From assembly GCA_015178975.1 (NCBI GenBank), contig WHVD01000004.1, forward strand, positions 1,612,001-1,676,000: a stretch of 64,000 bases of DNA, in the 5' to 3' direction. Shown one piece after another: positions 28,741 through 37,549 of the stretch. The position numbers and the translations under genes were made by a program. The stretch is from Hysterangium stoloniferum. Its lineage: Eukaryota; Basidiomycota; Agaricomycetes; Hysterangiales; Hysterangiaceae. The notes below the pieces were generated by a model. It was not told the origin of the DNA. It saw only the letters and a list, made by a program, of their open reading frames with translations, and ran no database searches. The stretch's first letter is position 1. The number at the start of each line of letters is the position of its first letter.

Positions 28741-28941
28741 ACCACACTCCGCGGACCCCGTGTTACGTTTGGACTCATTTTCATTATTCCCTGTCGCCCT
28801 ATGTCTCTCTTTGCTTTTACAGGTTCTGACATCTCTTGTCAAGTCTTTAAGCGGACTCTCCGTGGACTTTGGCTTTGACTTTTATTTTTTATGTTTTTCA
28901 CGCTTTACTTTTATGTTTCAAATTATTATTAAGTTTATTTT

Positions 28942-29276
28942 CTATTCATCTACATTGATGGGGCTTTCTGGCTCCCCCTTGGACTCCAATTCAACTTCAG
29001 CTGCCTTGCACCGAAAACGCCAAGTCAAAAAAAAATGACAAGTTGAATCATGGGACTTACTTTTCCTGCAACTACAGCGGCTCTATCCGCGGCCACCTGG
29101 GCTTTCTCTGCCGCCACCCTGGCCTTCTCCGTGGCCACCTGTGCAGCCTCCTCCTCCTCCCTCTGCTTCTGCCTCGCAGCCTCTTCCTCCACGGCCACAG
29201 CCACCTGGTGTTCCCTATTCAGGGCCGCCTCGACCTCCCTCTCGCTCCGCCTCTTCTCGCTGTCATCGTTGCTCAT
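28942..29276 (-). CDS. Antisense two-exon gene in the chromovirus 3' region
   Basis: Small acidic, coiled-coil-like protein of 92 residues encoded opposite to gag-pol. Exon 1 is 29276-29061 (72 codons, Glu/Ala/Lys/Arg-rich, with EEEAAQVATEKARVAAEKAQ). The intron is 29060-29005 (56 nt, GTAAGT...TGCAAG, phase 0). Exon 2 is 29004-28942 (20 codons ending in INVDE, then TAG). Splicing is predicted from the consensus sites and because the frame continues cleanly; without it the ORF reads through poly-T. The frame is open upstream of 29276, and an ATGGGACCAAAGCCC at about 29381 could be the start of an additional 5' exon. Its role is unknown. A relic exists at 3480-3720. Confidence 0.6.
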
Positions 29277-29585
29277 CCCGCTGCGCCAAGATTTGGGCAG
29301 CAGAGAGCAGCACCCAGGACTGAATGCCTGTGGAGGGCCTGGCAGTTGGCATGGGCTTGCGCAGCGTGGGCTTTGGTCCCATAGTATTGATGATGGGGGT
29401 AATAAAGAAGAAGAAATTTCTATTTTTTCAAATTTATCTATAGGCTCATCGTGTTTGAACCTTACCTTCCAGATCACATGACTCTTTGACACATACAGTA
29501 CGTGTAACCAACATGACTTTTGACACATGCGTGTAGCCGACAAGAACCTTATCTAGGTCTAGAGCCTCTTTGGGACTTCGGCATA

Positions 29586-29597
29586 AAGGGAGGGTAC
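29586..29597 (+). promoter_or_regulatory. Polypurine tract of chromovirus 1
   Basis: AAAGGGAGGGTAC directly before the 3' LTR, the expected priming site for plus-strand DNA. Confidence 0.85.
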
Positions 29598-30393
29598 TGT
29601 TACGACCGGAAAATCCCGCCAGACTCTGGGCACTAACCCGTACGCCCCCATGCGCTACAAGCACCAATTGTCTGTTTATAGGATTTCCCGCCCGGACTCC
29701 GTTACGTCAAGACTCGTTACGTTCGACCTCATTACGACACATATCAGTCACCGGACTTCCCCCGGACTCCGTCTCTGTCTATGACCATCTTCGTCCCACG
29801 CATCAGTCACTGGATCCCACCTAGAATCCCATCACCACTCTAATTGAGCCCCGTTCCTGTTTTAGTCAAATGACCTGTCACGATTTAGGACTCCGCTCCC
29901 GCTCCGTTTCCCATTATGGGTTATGCTTTGTCACGATTCAGACTCCGCTCCGTTCCATCCCGTTCCTAACACCAAACTTGGTGGTTACTATTCCCATTTT
30001 ATGTTTTGTTAGTTTCGTTTCATCATTACTGGATTTGGTATGTCATGCACTCCACGGTCTATATAAACTGGCAGATGTTGTACATACAATCCAGTCAGAA
30101 AATTAGCTTAGATTCCCCCCAGTAATCTAATAACATTTTCCGCTCTAAAACCTTGCTTGATTCACATCGCTCTCACTAGTTGGAGCCCACGGGCTCCGGC
30201 ACATCTATCTCTCACAACCCATGACTTACAACTTACGACCCACAAACCCACCCGGACTCCCCGAGATTCCTGTCCGTCTGTTTGAAATTGGACAATACAA
30301 TCCAGCGAGGGTGCAGTCTATAAGCTGAAGCCAAGTCCTACCAGATATCCCACGGGTTTCTCCAGAGACCCAGCCTGTGTGTGTATCCTAACA
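29598..30393 (+). repeat. 3' LTR of chromovirus 1 (796 bp)
   Basis: Starts TGTTACGACCGG and ends TATCCTAACA. Contains TATATAAACTGGCAGATG (30060-30077), a likely TATA box, and ATAAGCTGAAGCCAAGTCCT near the end. It retains more CpG than the 5' LTR, which has several CpG to TpG/CpA changes. Confidence 0.92.
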
Positions 30394-30824
30394 ATTGAGT
30401 CAATAATGGTCTCATAAAATAATTAAATGGTTAATTATTTAGTTATCAAAATGTATATAAGGAGGGCCAAAATTCTGCAATAAAATAACTTATCACACAT
30501 ATATTTCACAGCACAGCTCAGAAGCTTATCTCATCATCCTAAGGACAATAATAGCTTTAGTCTGATATACTAACTGCGAGCACCTACACTTGCAGAATCT
30601 AGAACTCTTTGTCAGCATTCATGAACTTAGCTAATCATCTAAGTTCCCCAGCCTCACAGCTACCCCTTTGTTAGAATTGGAAATACAATATCTATTAGAA
30701 TGTTCAAGCTGTTATAAGTCCTAAGTAGGCATCAGTCCAGATGTGACTGTATGAGTCCCAGTGTTGCATCAGAAGAATCTATAGAATATGTATATATAGT
30801 CCATTATATCACACTAGACCAATA
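30394..30824. other. AT-rich, possibly a solo LTR fragment
   Basis: TATATAAGGAGGGCC at 30452 followed within 100 bp by CACAGCTCAGAAGCTTATCTCATCA resembles the promoter and start region of fungal Ty1/copia LTRs. No matching partner is in the window, so this is tentative. Nothing else is seen. Confidence 0.3.
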
Positions 30825-30898
30825 GGTCCAGTAGCTCAGTGGTTGAGAGTACTGCTTATATAAAGCCAGAGGTCCTTGGTTCAATCCCAGGCTGGGTC
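30825..30898 (+). tRNA. tRNA-like gene, anticodon unclear
   Basis: Acceptor stem GGTCCAG/CTGGGTC pairs fully (two G-U). The A box reads TAGCTCAGTGGTT and the B box GGTTCAATCC, with a perfect T arm (CTTGG/CCAGG) and a TTCTTTTC run behind. The anticodon arm is poor: CTGCT-TATATAA-AGCCAG needs a bulge, and the base before the putative anticodon (position 33) is A, not U. It could be a tRNA relic or a SINE head. By position the anticodon would be UAU (Ile). Confidence 0.5.
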
Positions 30899-31465
30899 AA
30901 TTCTTTTCTATACCTTTAACACCCTTATGCTGATTAAATACATAATAAACCTAATAAATATCCTTACTGAAATCCCTGCCAACACTTAGATTATTCAAGG
31001 CCCATACCTAAGTTTATTGAATTAATCAAGTACAAGCACTCACTTAAGATACAAATTATTGTCTCTGTTAATAAATTATTTAACACCTTGGTAAATATCT
31101 ATTAATAGTTACAAATAAGCATACAAGAAATGAAGCTTTATATCAAGTCTCTGCCAAGTTACTACACATATATTCAGCTTCTAGCTCCTATTCTCAAGGA
31201 ATAGCTGTTTATTTGCTAAAAGAGTCATACACAGTTCTATTGAACCTTTCAATAATCAAAATAAGCATTGAGTTTAGTTGTTTAAGCTTAATACTGCAAC
31301 AAATTAATCTATCAGTATTTAAATTACTGGACCTTTGCTTGTTTTATTGTTGAAGCTCTGTGACACTATAGCATTTATTGAGCTATCTGAGAGAAACCCC
31401 TAAATACATTACAGTGGGGGTGGTTTCCATTCCAGGAGATGTGTACTATTGAGGTCTGCTTCCTT
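30899..31465. repeat. AT-rich region; 31205-31400 is a dispersed repeat
   Basis: 31205-31400 matches the reverse complement of 63795-64000 at roughly 90% (shared CTTTGCTTGTTTTATTGTTG and GAGCTATCT(A/G)AGAGAAACCCC). The copy at the window edge starts inside an integrase relic, so this repeat is mobile or part of a mobile element. 30899-31204 has nothing I recognise. Confidence 0.65.
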
Positions 31466-32090
31466 TTATATCTGTCTGTCCCACCATCTGATCTGCTTGT
31501 TCACTCTTTCATGGTCATCATTGGGACAATCTGAATGATGGGGTATCCTTAACCCTTCTTCTGCCTGGTGAAACTCTTGAGCTGCTTCAAATGGCCTAAC
31601 AGTCTTGATAAGTGGCTTCAACAAATTTTTGTCAGGCTCTAACCCTTTATCAAACCATTTCTCCTTAAGGTAGTCATACAACCCATCCCACATAATCTGC
31701 TTAAGCTGGCACTGTTAGATATCAGGGAACTGAGTCATGTGATGATCAACATCTTGTGCAAAACCCCAAAGACACTCCCACCTTGCCTGGAGGAGGTCAA
31801 TCACTTCTGCAACTGCAACTTGTAATCAGCAGGAAAACAATAGTCAAAAAGGCCATAACATACTGTCTTTAATGTCCATTCCTGCTTGCCTAAGGCCACA
31901 TGTTTCATATAGACTGAACTTGCTTTTCCATCCTGGGAGTAAATAATTAATTTTTCCACCCATTTGTGATCTAACTCATTGATCTCTGCCCAGAGATCAT
32001 AGGCATAGACAAATTCTTCAAGAATGCCAATATCTGCAGTGCCTGTGTATATCACAGCTTGTTTTCTCTTGACCCAGCAAACAGTTTTTG
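31466..32090 (-). pseudogene. Unrecognised ORF pair, gag-like
   Basis: Two open stretches on the minus strand (32055-31801, 84 codons; 31693-31466, 75 codons) are linked by a broken region. They read AEINELDHKWVEKLIIYSQD... then WDGLYDYLKEKWFDKGLEPD...PFEAAQEFHQAEEGLRIP. The composition (Trp/Leu/Glu-rich helices, 'MWDGL...LKEKW' then 'A..FHQAEEG') is reminiscent of retrotransposon capsid regions, but I do not recognise the family. There is no zinc knuckle. Confidence 0.4.
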
Positions 32091-33150
32091 TTCACTTCAC
32101 ATCTGTCTTGGATCTTGGACTGTTTGCATTTTGCATGTCTTATGCATTGAGAACTAGGTGAGTTTTTCTTTTGACACTTCTTCCTCTCAGTATCAACACC
32201 CTCTGATCCTGACCCAGATTCAGGTGAGTCAGTGCTTGTGAAGAGTCATAGAAATTCTAACCATTCAATATATGAGGAATATTGACCCTCTAGGTACAAT
32301 ATAACTGTATTGACTACCTGTAAAGAGTCGTGTATTCGGACTGCTCTGTATACAAAGAATATCAACTATTGCAGTGCAATATTAGAGAGAGTGAGAGAGC
32401 TAGATGACGGGTCCAAAGCCTGAGATGTTAGTTAGCTCAGATATTTCAGATAATGCTACTTATGTAGTAGCTGGCATGTTACCTTAATCACCGCTCGTAG
32501 TAGACCTAGTTTAGTGTCTTACGAGTGGTGTTTCTGGGTAAAAAGGTGTGTTCCTCTATTTGGTGCTGAGTGCACCCACAAGTATACACAGCACTTCGAA
32601 CTAATGAAATGGTGCAATATTCGAAGAATGTAAAGAATAGGAAAATATGAGTGAAATATGTAAAATATAAGTAAAATAAAAGGAGTATTTTACTATAATA
32701 AAACCATGGCCAGGGCATATCCCTCACACTACCATATGTAATTGTGAGGTAACTAGAGGCAACTAAGACAGGAAATAGAATTGACCTTTATGGTACAATT
32801 CTGAATGGGATAGGTCCAATGAAGTGGGATGAAGAAAAGAATGGTTTGCAGAAAAGGATAGAAAGGTGCAAGGAGATACTGGAAGTGATGAGCATGTTCA
32901 AGTAATAAGGGTTGAACTTCGACTGCAAGTACAAAGCTAAGAGTGAAGAGTGAAGTCTTAACTGGTAGCTATTTGAGATGGCTGAGACAATACCCCAGTC
33001 ATTGTTGGAATGTATACACCACGAACAATGGATTCGACGATCGGCATCTATTTTTAGAACACGCGATCAAAGATACACGAAAGGACACGTCACCCCTTTG
33101 TTCCACATATTCATTGCACGGTATTTAAACTATATGGCAACGCCATTTAC
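32091..33150. other. Unassigned region
   Basis: No recognisable gene. There are two small overlapping open stretches (32943-33172 plus) of about 60 codons without family resemblance. Confidence 0.35.
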
Positions 33151-33152
33151 AC

Positions 33153-33290
33153 CTCAGTCCGTTATACCCTAATACGAGACTGAGGTGAGTTTGCTTTAGA
33201 TAATATTCCTTATTGTCGTATTGACAGTCTGTATTAGACAATATTAGGTATATATACTGAGTCCGTTATACCCTAATACGAGACTGAGAC
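33153..33290. repeat. Two direct copies of a 30-nt inverted-repeat motif
   Basis: CTCAGTCCGTTATACCCTAA...GACTGAG occurs at 33152-33183 and, without its first bases, at 33259-33288, about 105 bp apart. Each copy can form a stem with CTCAGTC/GACTGAG. The element between is A/T-rich with repeated AATATTAGRYA-like strings. Confidence 0.7.
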
Positions 33291-33827
33291 AATATTAGTT
33301 GCAATTTTTAACAGTCATGCCTTGCCAGACACTTCAAAAGGGTGTTTCGGTCAAGTCATTACAGGGCAAAAGTGTGAGTTCTGGGTTATGCCCACTAGTG
33401 TACACAAGACTATGGCATGTATGTACATGCCCATAAGAGTCTATGTACCCACAGGCATACATAGATATTCAAACTAACACAAATGAATATAAAAGAAGAA
33501 CACTTTAGTTAGAAAATAGTAGAAAATAAGAGAAAAATCTAAGAAATATAATATGTATGATGAAATGGTTATATTTTTCAGAGAAGGGTACCCCTCACAG
33601 TGCTTCTTTGGCTGGCTGATGAGTCAGCTAGATGACTCATCCACTCCATCACTAGGAGAGGAACTGCTCAAATTATATGCCAGTCTAAATTTCCCATCTC
33701 CTCCTACTGCAAAATACCCAAGCAGATATTTGTCAGGGCAATATATATAATATATATTTTTTTGCCATTTATTTTTTATTTTAGTTTATTTTAACTAAAT
33801 CTACATGTAGCAATACAAGCATGGTAC
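33291..33827. other. Unassigned AT-rich region
   Basis: Short open frames only (for example 33553-33750 plus). No recognisable features. Confidence 0.35.
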
Positions 33828-34110
33828 GAGAGCGATTACGTAATCGCGTTGCCGCCCGCACGAAAAGCAGCGCGGTGCAGTAACACGGCGACGGCGTCGA
33901 CATAAGGTCGACGCTGCCACCCAAGACCCGATGGTCATACAGAGGCGGCCGCACAGCAACACAGCGATGCGGCGCAATAGCACCACGATGCGACGTAATG
34001 GCGGCACGGCGTAAACGACGGCGCCGACATAACGCCGACGGCGCCGCCTACGCCCCAACAGACACACAGTGCTTCACTGTGTGTCCATGGAGGCGTCCTT
34101 GTGCACCGTC
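33828..34110. other. CpG-rich patch with multiple hairpins
   Basis: About 280 bp with dense CpG in A/T-rich surroundings. It contains the perfect 16-nt palindrome GCGATTACGTAATCGC (33832-33847), the hairpin GCGTCGAC-ATAAG-GTCGACGC (about 33894-33914), a GGCGCCGAC...GTCGGCGCC-like pair near 34020-34050 and ACACACAGTG-CTT-CACTGTGTGT (about 34063-34085). There is no convincing protein. Confidence 0.75.
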
Positions 34111-34266
34111 ACTGCAACAACAGTCGGAGCCTACGCAAACGCTGAAATGCCGCGCGGACCTACACAGCGCTGCACGGGATTACATAAGCACCAAAGCGCA
34201 GCTATGCAATGTAAGGTGCATACATGACGTTTTTAGTATTCTTTGTTAAAAGTGTAGATAATGAAT

Positions 34267-34337
34267 GGCCAGACTGGGGATTGAACCCAGGGCTTCTGCA
34301 TATATAGCAGGGGTGTTAACCATTACACCACCTGACC
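34267..34337 (-). tRNA. tRNA-like gene, anticodon unclear (UAU by position)
   Basis: 71 nt, 5' end at 34337. Acceptor GGTCAGG/TCTGGCC pairs fully. The D arm GTGT/ACAC, T arm CTGGG/CCCAG, A box and B box (GGTTCAATCCC) are good. The anticodon arm CCTGC-TATATAT-GCAGA has one mismatch and A at position 33, where functional tRNAs have U. A TTTT run follows about 15 nt downstream. Either an Ile(UAU)-like relic or a tRNA-derived gene with a changed loop. Confidence 0.6.
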
Positions 34338-34970
34338 CTGGGAAGCACTGCTAGCATTACTCAAACTAACATTCTTCTTAGATTTTTCATCAATAAAAAA
34401 TATTAAATAAATAGTATAAATAGGGGCATGTACATAGTTGATCTTTAGTTTCAATCTCTTAGGAATCCCACTAAAACAAGTGTGATCTCCCCTGTCATTG
34501 AGCTGTCTCCTCTTCATTTCATATCTCTGTGTTTTATCTTGTGTTTGGTAGCCTTGTTAGTGTTGCCTAACAGAAGATTGAAACTCTTTAAACAACTCTA
34601 CCATCTATCTCTCTATCTCTCTCAAATCTATTCTCCTTTTCCTCCCCCTATAACTCTACATCCAATTCCCCATTCCTCCATCTATCAACCTCTCAGGCTC
34701 TGTGCACTTTCAACAAATCTCCCTTATAGTGTGTTGTGACCTTTTTACTTAGGAACACCAACTGTTGGGGCTGGTTCTCATTTTGAGACAGCTTTTAGTT
34801 CTCCAGAAAATATCCAGGTAGTCAATCCTGTGATTCTGGGATCAGGCTGACAACATAAAATGGGAATGAAACACTGAAATGATTGGAAAATCATAGTACC
34901 CCTTATCTTCTAAGACACTGGTGGTGGCCCACCTGGTGTCGAGTCCACCACCAGGTCTGCTCCTGTTACA
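34338..34970. other. Unassigned; one strong hairpin
   Basis: No gene recognised. CTGGTGGTGG at 34918 and CCACCACCAG at 34945-34954 form a 10-bp stem. Confidence 0.35.
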
Positions 34971-34974
34971 CAGA

Positions 34975-35093
34975 AAGAAAAGAGGAATAGGCTAACTAAG
35001 TCAATATCAGATCTAACATGTGAGTACAATGCATGGAAACTAATATAGACTTTCTGGTAATTGTACTACATATTGAGATCACAATAAGTTGGA
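34975..35093. repeat. Dispersed LTR-derived fragment
   Basis: Shares GGCTAACTAAGTCAAT-TCAGATCTA and GGGAACATAATAAGCAAATGAATGA with 52800-52970 and parts with 4010-4130. At 52640-53000 the same sequence follows an inverted end of the solo-LTR family, so these are probably eroded LTR pieces. Confidence 0.55.
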
Positions 35094-35640
35094 TTAGGAT
35101 AGGGGTTTTGAATTGGGAACATAATAAGCAAATGAATGACACTGCAAGCATCCCAAGAGTTTTGGAGTTGGAAAACCTGCAGAAAATCTTGCTATTTGGT
35201 CAAATTTTCTAAGCATTCTTTGAACTGAAAAACTGTGGAAAATCTTGATCTTGGCCTTTTTTGAGGTATGTTTGGGATCATTATCCTGTTGAAAAATCAC
35301 CTCCTCTCCGGAAATTCCACTCACCTCTAAGCTAGGCAGCATGTAGTCCTCCAAAATAGACACATACTGGTCAGCATTAGCAGTCTTGCCAGTGGTAATT
35401 TGTGTAAGGATAACTCTCTGGACTATGGCAGAAAGCTTGGAAGGATGGCCAGCAGAAGGGGTCTGGTGCTTGGGAAGAGGTTTTGAAGTGTCCTAGAGAC
35501 AGTAGAGTTGCCAATACCAAGTTTGGAGGCAATATGATGAGTGGAGATACTATTAGAGGCCAGAGAAAGAATATTTTCTTTCTGAGCAGAGGAGATGGGG
35601 TGTAGTGGAAATTATGAAGTTCTTAAATGATTAGCCTTGA
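35094..35640 (-). pseudogene. Tc1-like transposase relic
   Basis: Minus strand. N-terminal helix-turn-helix (about 35610-35520) with SISTHHIASKLGIGNSTVSR, then a decayed linker, and the middle of the catalytic domain (35363-35280) with MSILEDYMLPSL and VIFQQDNDPKHTSKKAKI, which contains the second catalytic Asp. After that the frame is lost and the C-terminal acidic block is not found. Inactive. Confidence 0.82.
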
Positions 35641-35766
35641 TTATATAGCTTGAATTCAAGTACTCATTAAGGTTCCATACCTTAATCAAACTATTTATTA
35701 AGGTTTAATTAATGTTTGATAGCAATAGAATTGATGAAACATCAGATTCTGACATTTTCTGATAGA

Positions 35767-35983
35767 AGTCACAAAATTGTCCCAAATAAGCTATTATATT
35801 AAATTACATATATCTCAATGAATATTGAGGGGAGTTACATAATTCTTTTTTTGTGATATAGCCATGATTGAACACTATGTATATTTGATACACTGACACT
35901 TTGTTTATATCTGTTGATGTTCTCAAGTTATTCATCAAACAATCAAAAAGTGTAAAACATTGGGACAATTTTGTGAGTCACTG
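35767..35983. mobile_element. Inverted-repeat (MITE-like) element
   Basis: AGTCACAAAATTGTCCCA at 35767 is inverted at 35961-35978, continuing to GTGAGTCACTG before TA. It may be the right end of the Tc1 relic to its left or a short non-autonomous relative. It ends with the same GAGTCACTG-TA as the foldback element at 20508. Confidence 0.6.
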
Positions 35984-35999
35984 TAGATTTGCATGGACA

Positions 36000-36095
36000 G
36001 ATTCACATAGATTGGCATAGATTTACATAGATTGGCATAGATTCACATAGATTGGCATAGATTCACATAGATTGGCATAGATTCACATATGTAGA
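36000..36095. repeat. 20-bp minisatellite, about 5 copies
   Basis: Copies of ATAGATTCACATAGATTGGC. Confidence 0.9.
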
Positions 36096-36239
36096 TTGGC
36101 ATAAGATCTTCACACATCCAACATGTCTTTGATATATTTTGTGCATCAAATCTTGGATTTCTGGAGAGAGAGATGGAGGCAAATATATTGGGGAGTTGGA
36201 CAGAGGGATTAGGTGGGGGATTGAGTTGGATTATTCCTC

Positions 36240-36750
36240 AACTCACTCAACTCCCTCAACTCACTCAACTCCCTCAACTCTCCCAAATCTCCCAAATCCT
36301 CCCAATCCTTCCCGTCCCCCCAATCCTTCCCATCCCCCCAATCCTTCCCATCCCCCCAATCCTTCCCATCCCCCCAATCCTTCCCATCCCCCCAATCCTT
36401 CCCATCCCCCCAATCCTTCCCATCCCCCAATCCTTCCCATCCCCCCAATCCTTCCCATCCCCCCAATCCTTCCCATCCCCCCAATCCTTCCCATCCCCCC
36501 AATCCTTCCCATCCCCCAATCCTTCCCATCCCCCCAATCCTTCCCATCCCCCCAATCCTTCCCATCCCCCCAATCCTTCCCATCCCCCCAATCCTTCCCA
36601 TCCCCCCAATCCCACCAATTCCCCCCAATCACTGCCAATATATGTGAACCTATGCTAATCTATACTAATCTATGTGGATCTGGGCCAATCTATGCCAATC
36701 TGTACCAATCTATGTGGATCTGGGCCAATCTATGCCAATCTATACCAATC
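36240..36750. repeat. Simple-repeat tract, 17-bp period plus flanks
   Basis: CAACTCACTCAACTCCCT units (36238-36285), then about 19 copies of CCCCCAATCCTTCCCAT (36300-36615; several copies one C shorter), then CCAATCTATGCCAATCTAT-type repeats (36640-36750) that resume after the inserted LTR at 37508. Open frames through it in five or more frames are repeat translations. Confidence 0.93.
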
Positions 36751-37507
36751 TGTTAAGAACTGAAAACTGACTAATGTCGGTGGACCGATGGGGACCGATC
36801 AGAAGGACTTGGCTTCAGCTTATGTGCTGCAGACTTCCAGTCAGACCCTCGCAGTTATCCATCGGGTGTCCTTAAATTTCGGGCGGGTGAAGACTAGTCC
36901 TAACGAATACCTCTCAGTGAAAATACTGATTGGAATCAAGGGATAAGTCGAGTGTCAGGCCAAGGGGTTGGGGACCGAGAGGGGGCAAGCACATGCAAAG
37001 GTGGAAAGTGGAATACTTAGTATGAGATTTCTATAGTCGTAAGAGGGTATTCTGAGTCGATATTCTGATTGCCTAGTAACTACAACTACAGCGGGTTCAT
37101 ATACAAATATCAGGCGTCTAGAAAACACTAACTAGGAGAAGAGCGGAAAGCAGTATTGACAAATAAGCTTGACTAGGAATGGGAAGGTTACGATTAGTTC
37201 AGAGGCCATACATTAACTGAGAGCGGGATTACGAGAAAAGGAAAGAGTCCGAGAGTTACAAGTATTTTTAGACATGTGTGAAACATAGAGTAGAACGGAT
37301 CAACATAATGGAAAGGGATGTATCAGAGTTTAACCAGATAGTATGAGTATATTTTGACAGGGGTGTAAACAGAGTTTGATCACCGCAAAAGCATACATCA
37401 GCATCGGGAAACCGATGGTTTCCGTTGCAAGGACTTGAGTGATGATTTGAATCGTTGATAGGTGGCGATAACCTCGGGGACCATCGGGTTGCGACACGGT
37501 CGTAACA
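36751..37507 (-). mobile_element. Solo LTR (family 2), minus orientation
   Basis: 757 bp. On the minus strand it begins TGTTACGACCGTGTCGCAAC and ends AGTTCTTAACA. A perfect 5-bp target duplication CAATC lies at 36746-36750 and 37508-37512. Inserted in the CCAATCTAT repeat. No internal region. Confidence 0.93.
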
Positions 37508-37549
37508 CAATCTATGCCAATCTATATGAATCTATGTGAATCTATGCCA

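Noticed and set aside
29050-29481. Plus-strand frame of 143 codons, Ala/Ser/Leu-rich
   Set aside because: Shadow of the antisense gene at 28942-29276; only the minus-strand reading has a coherent composition and splice sites that keep the frame.
36139-36756. Pro/Ser- and Gly/Trp-rich open frames
   Set aside because: 17-bp simple repeat read in five frames.
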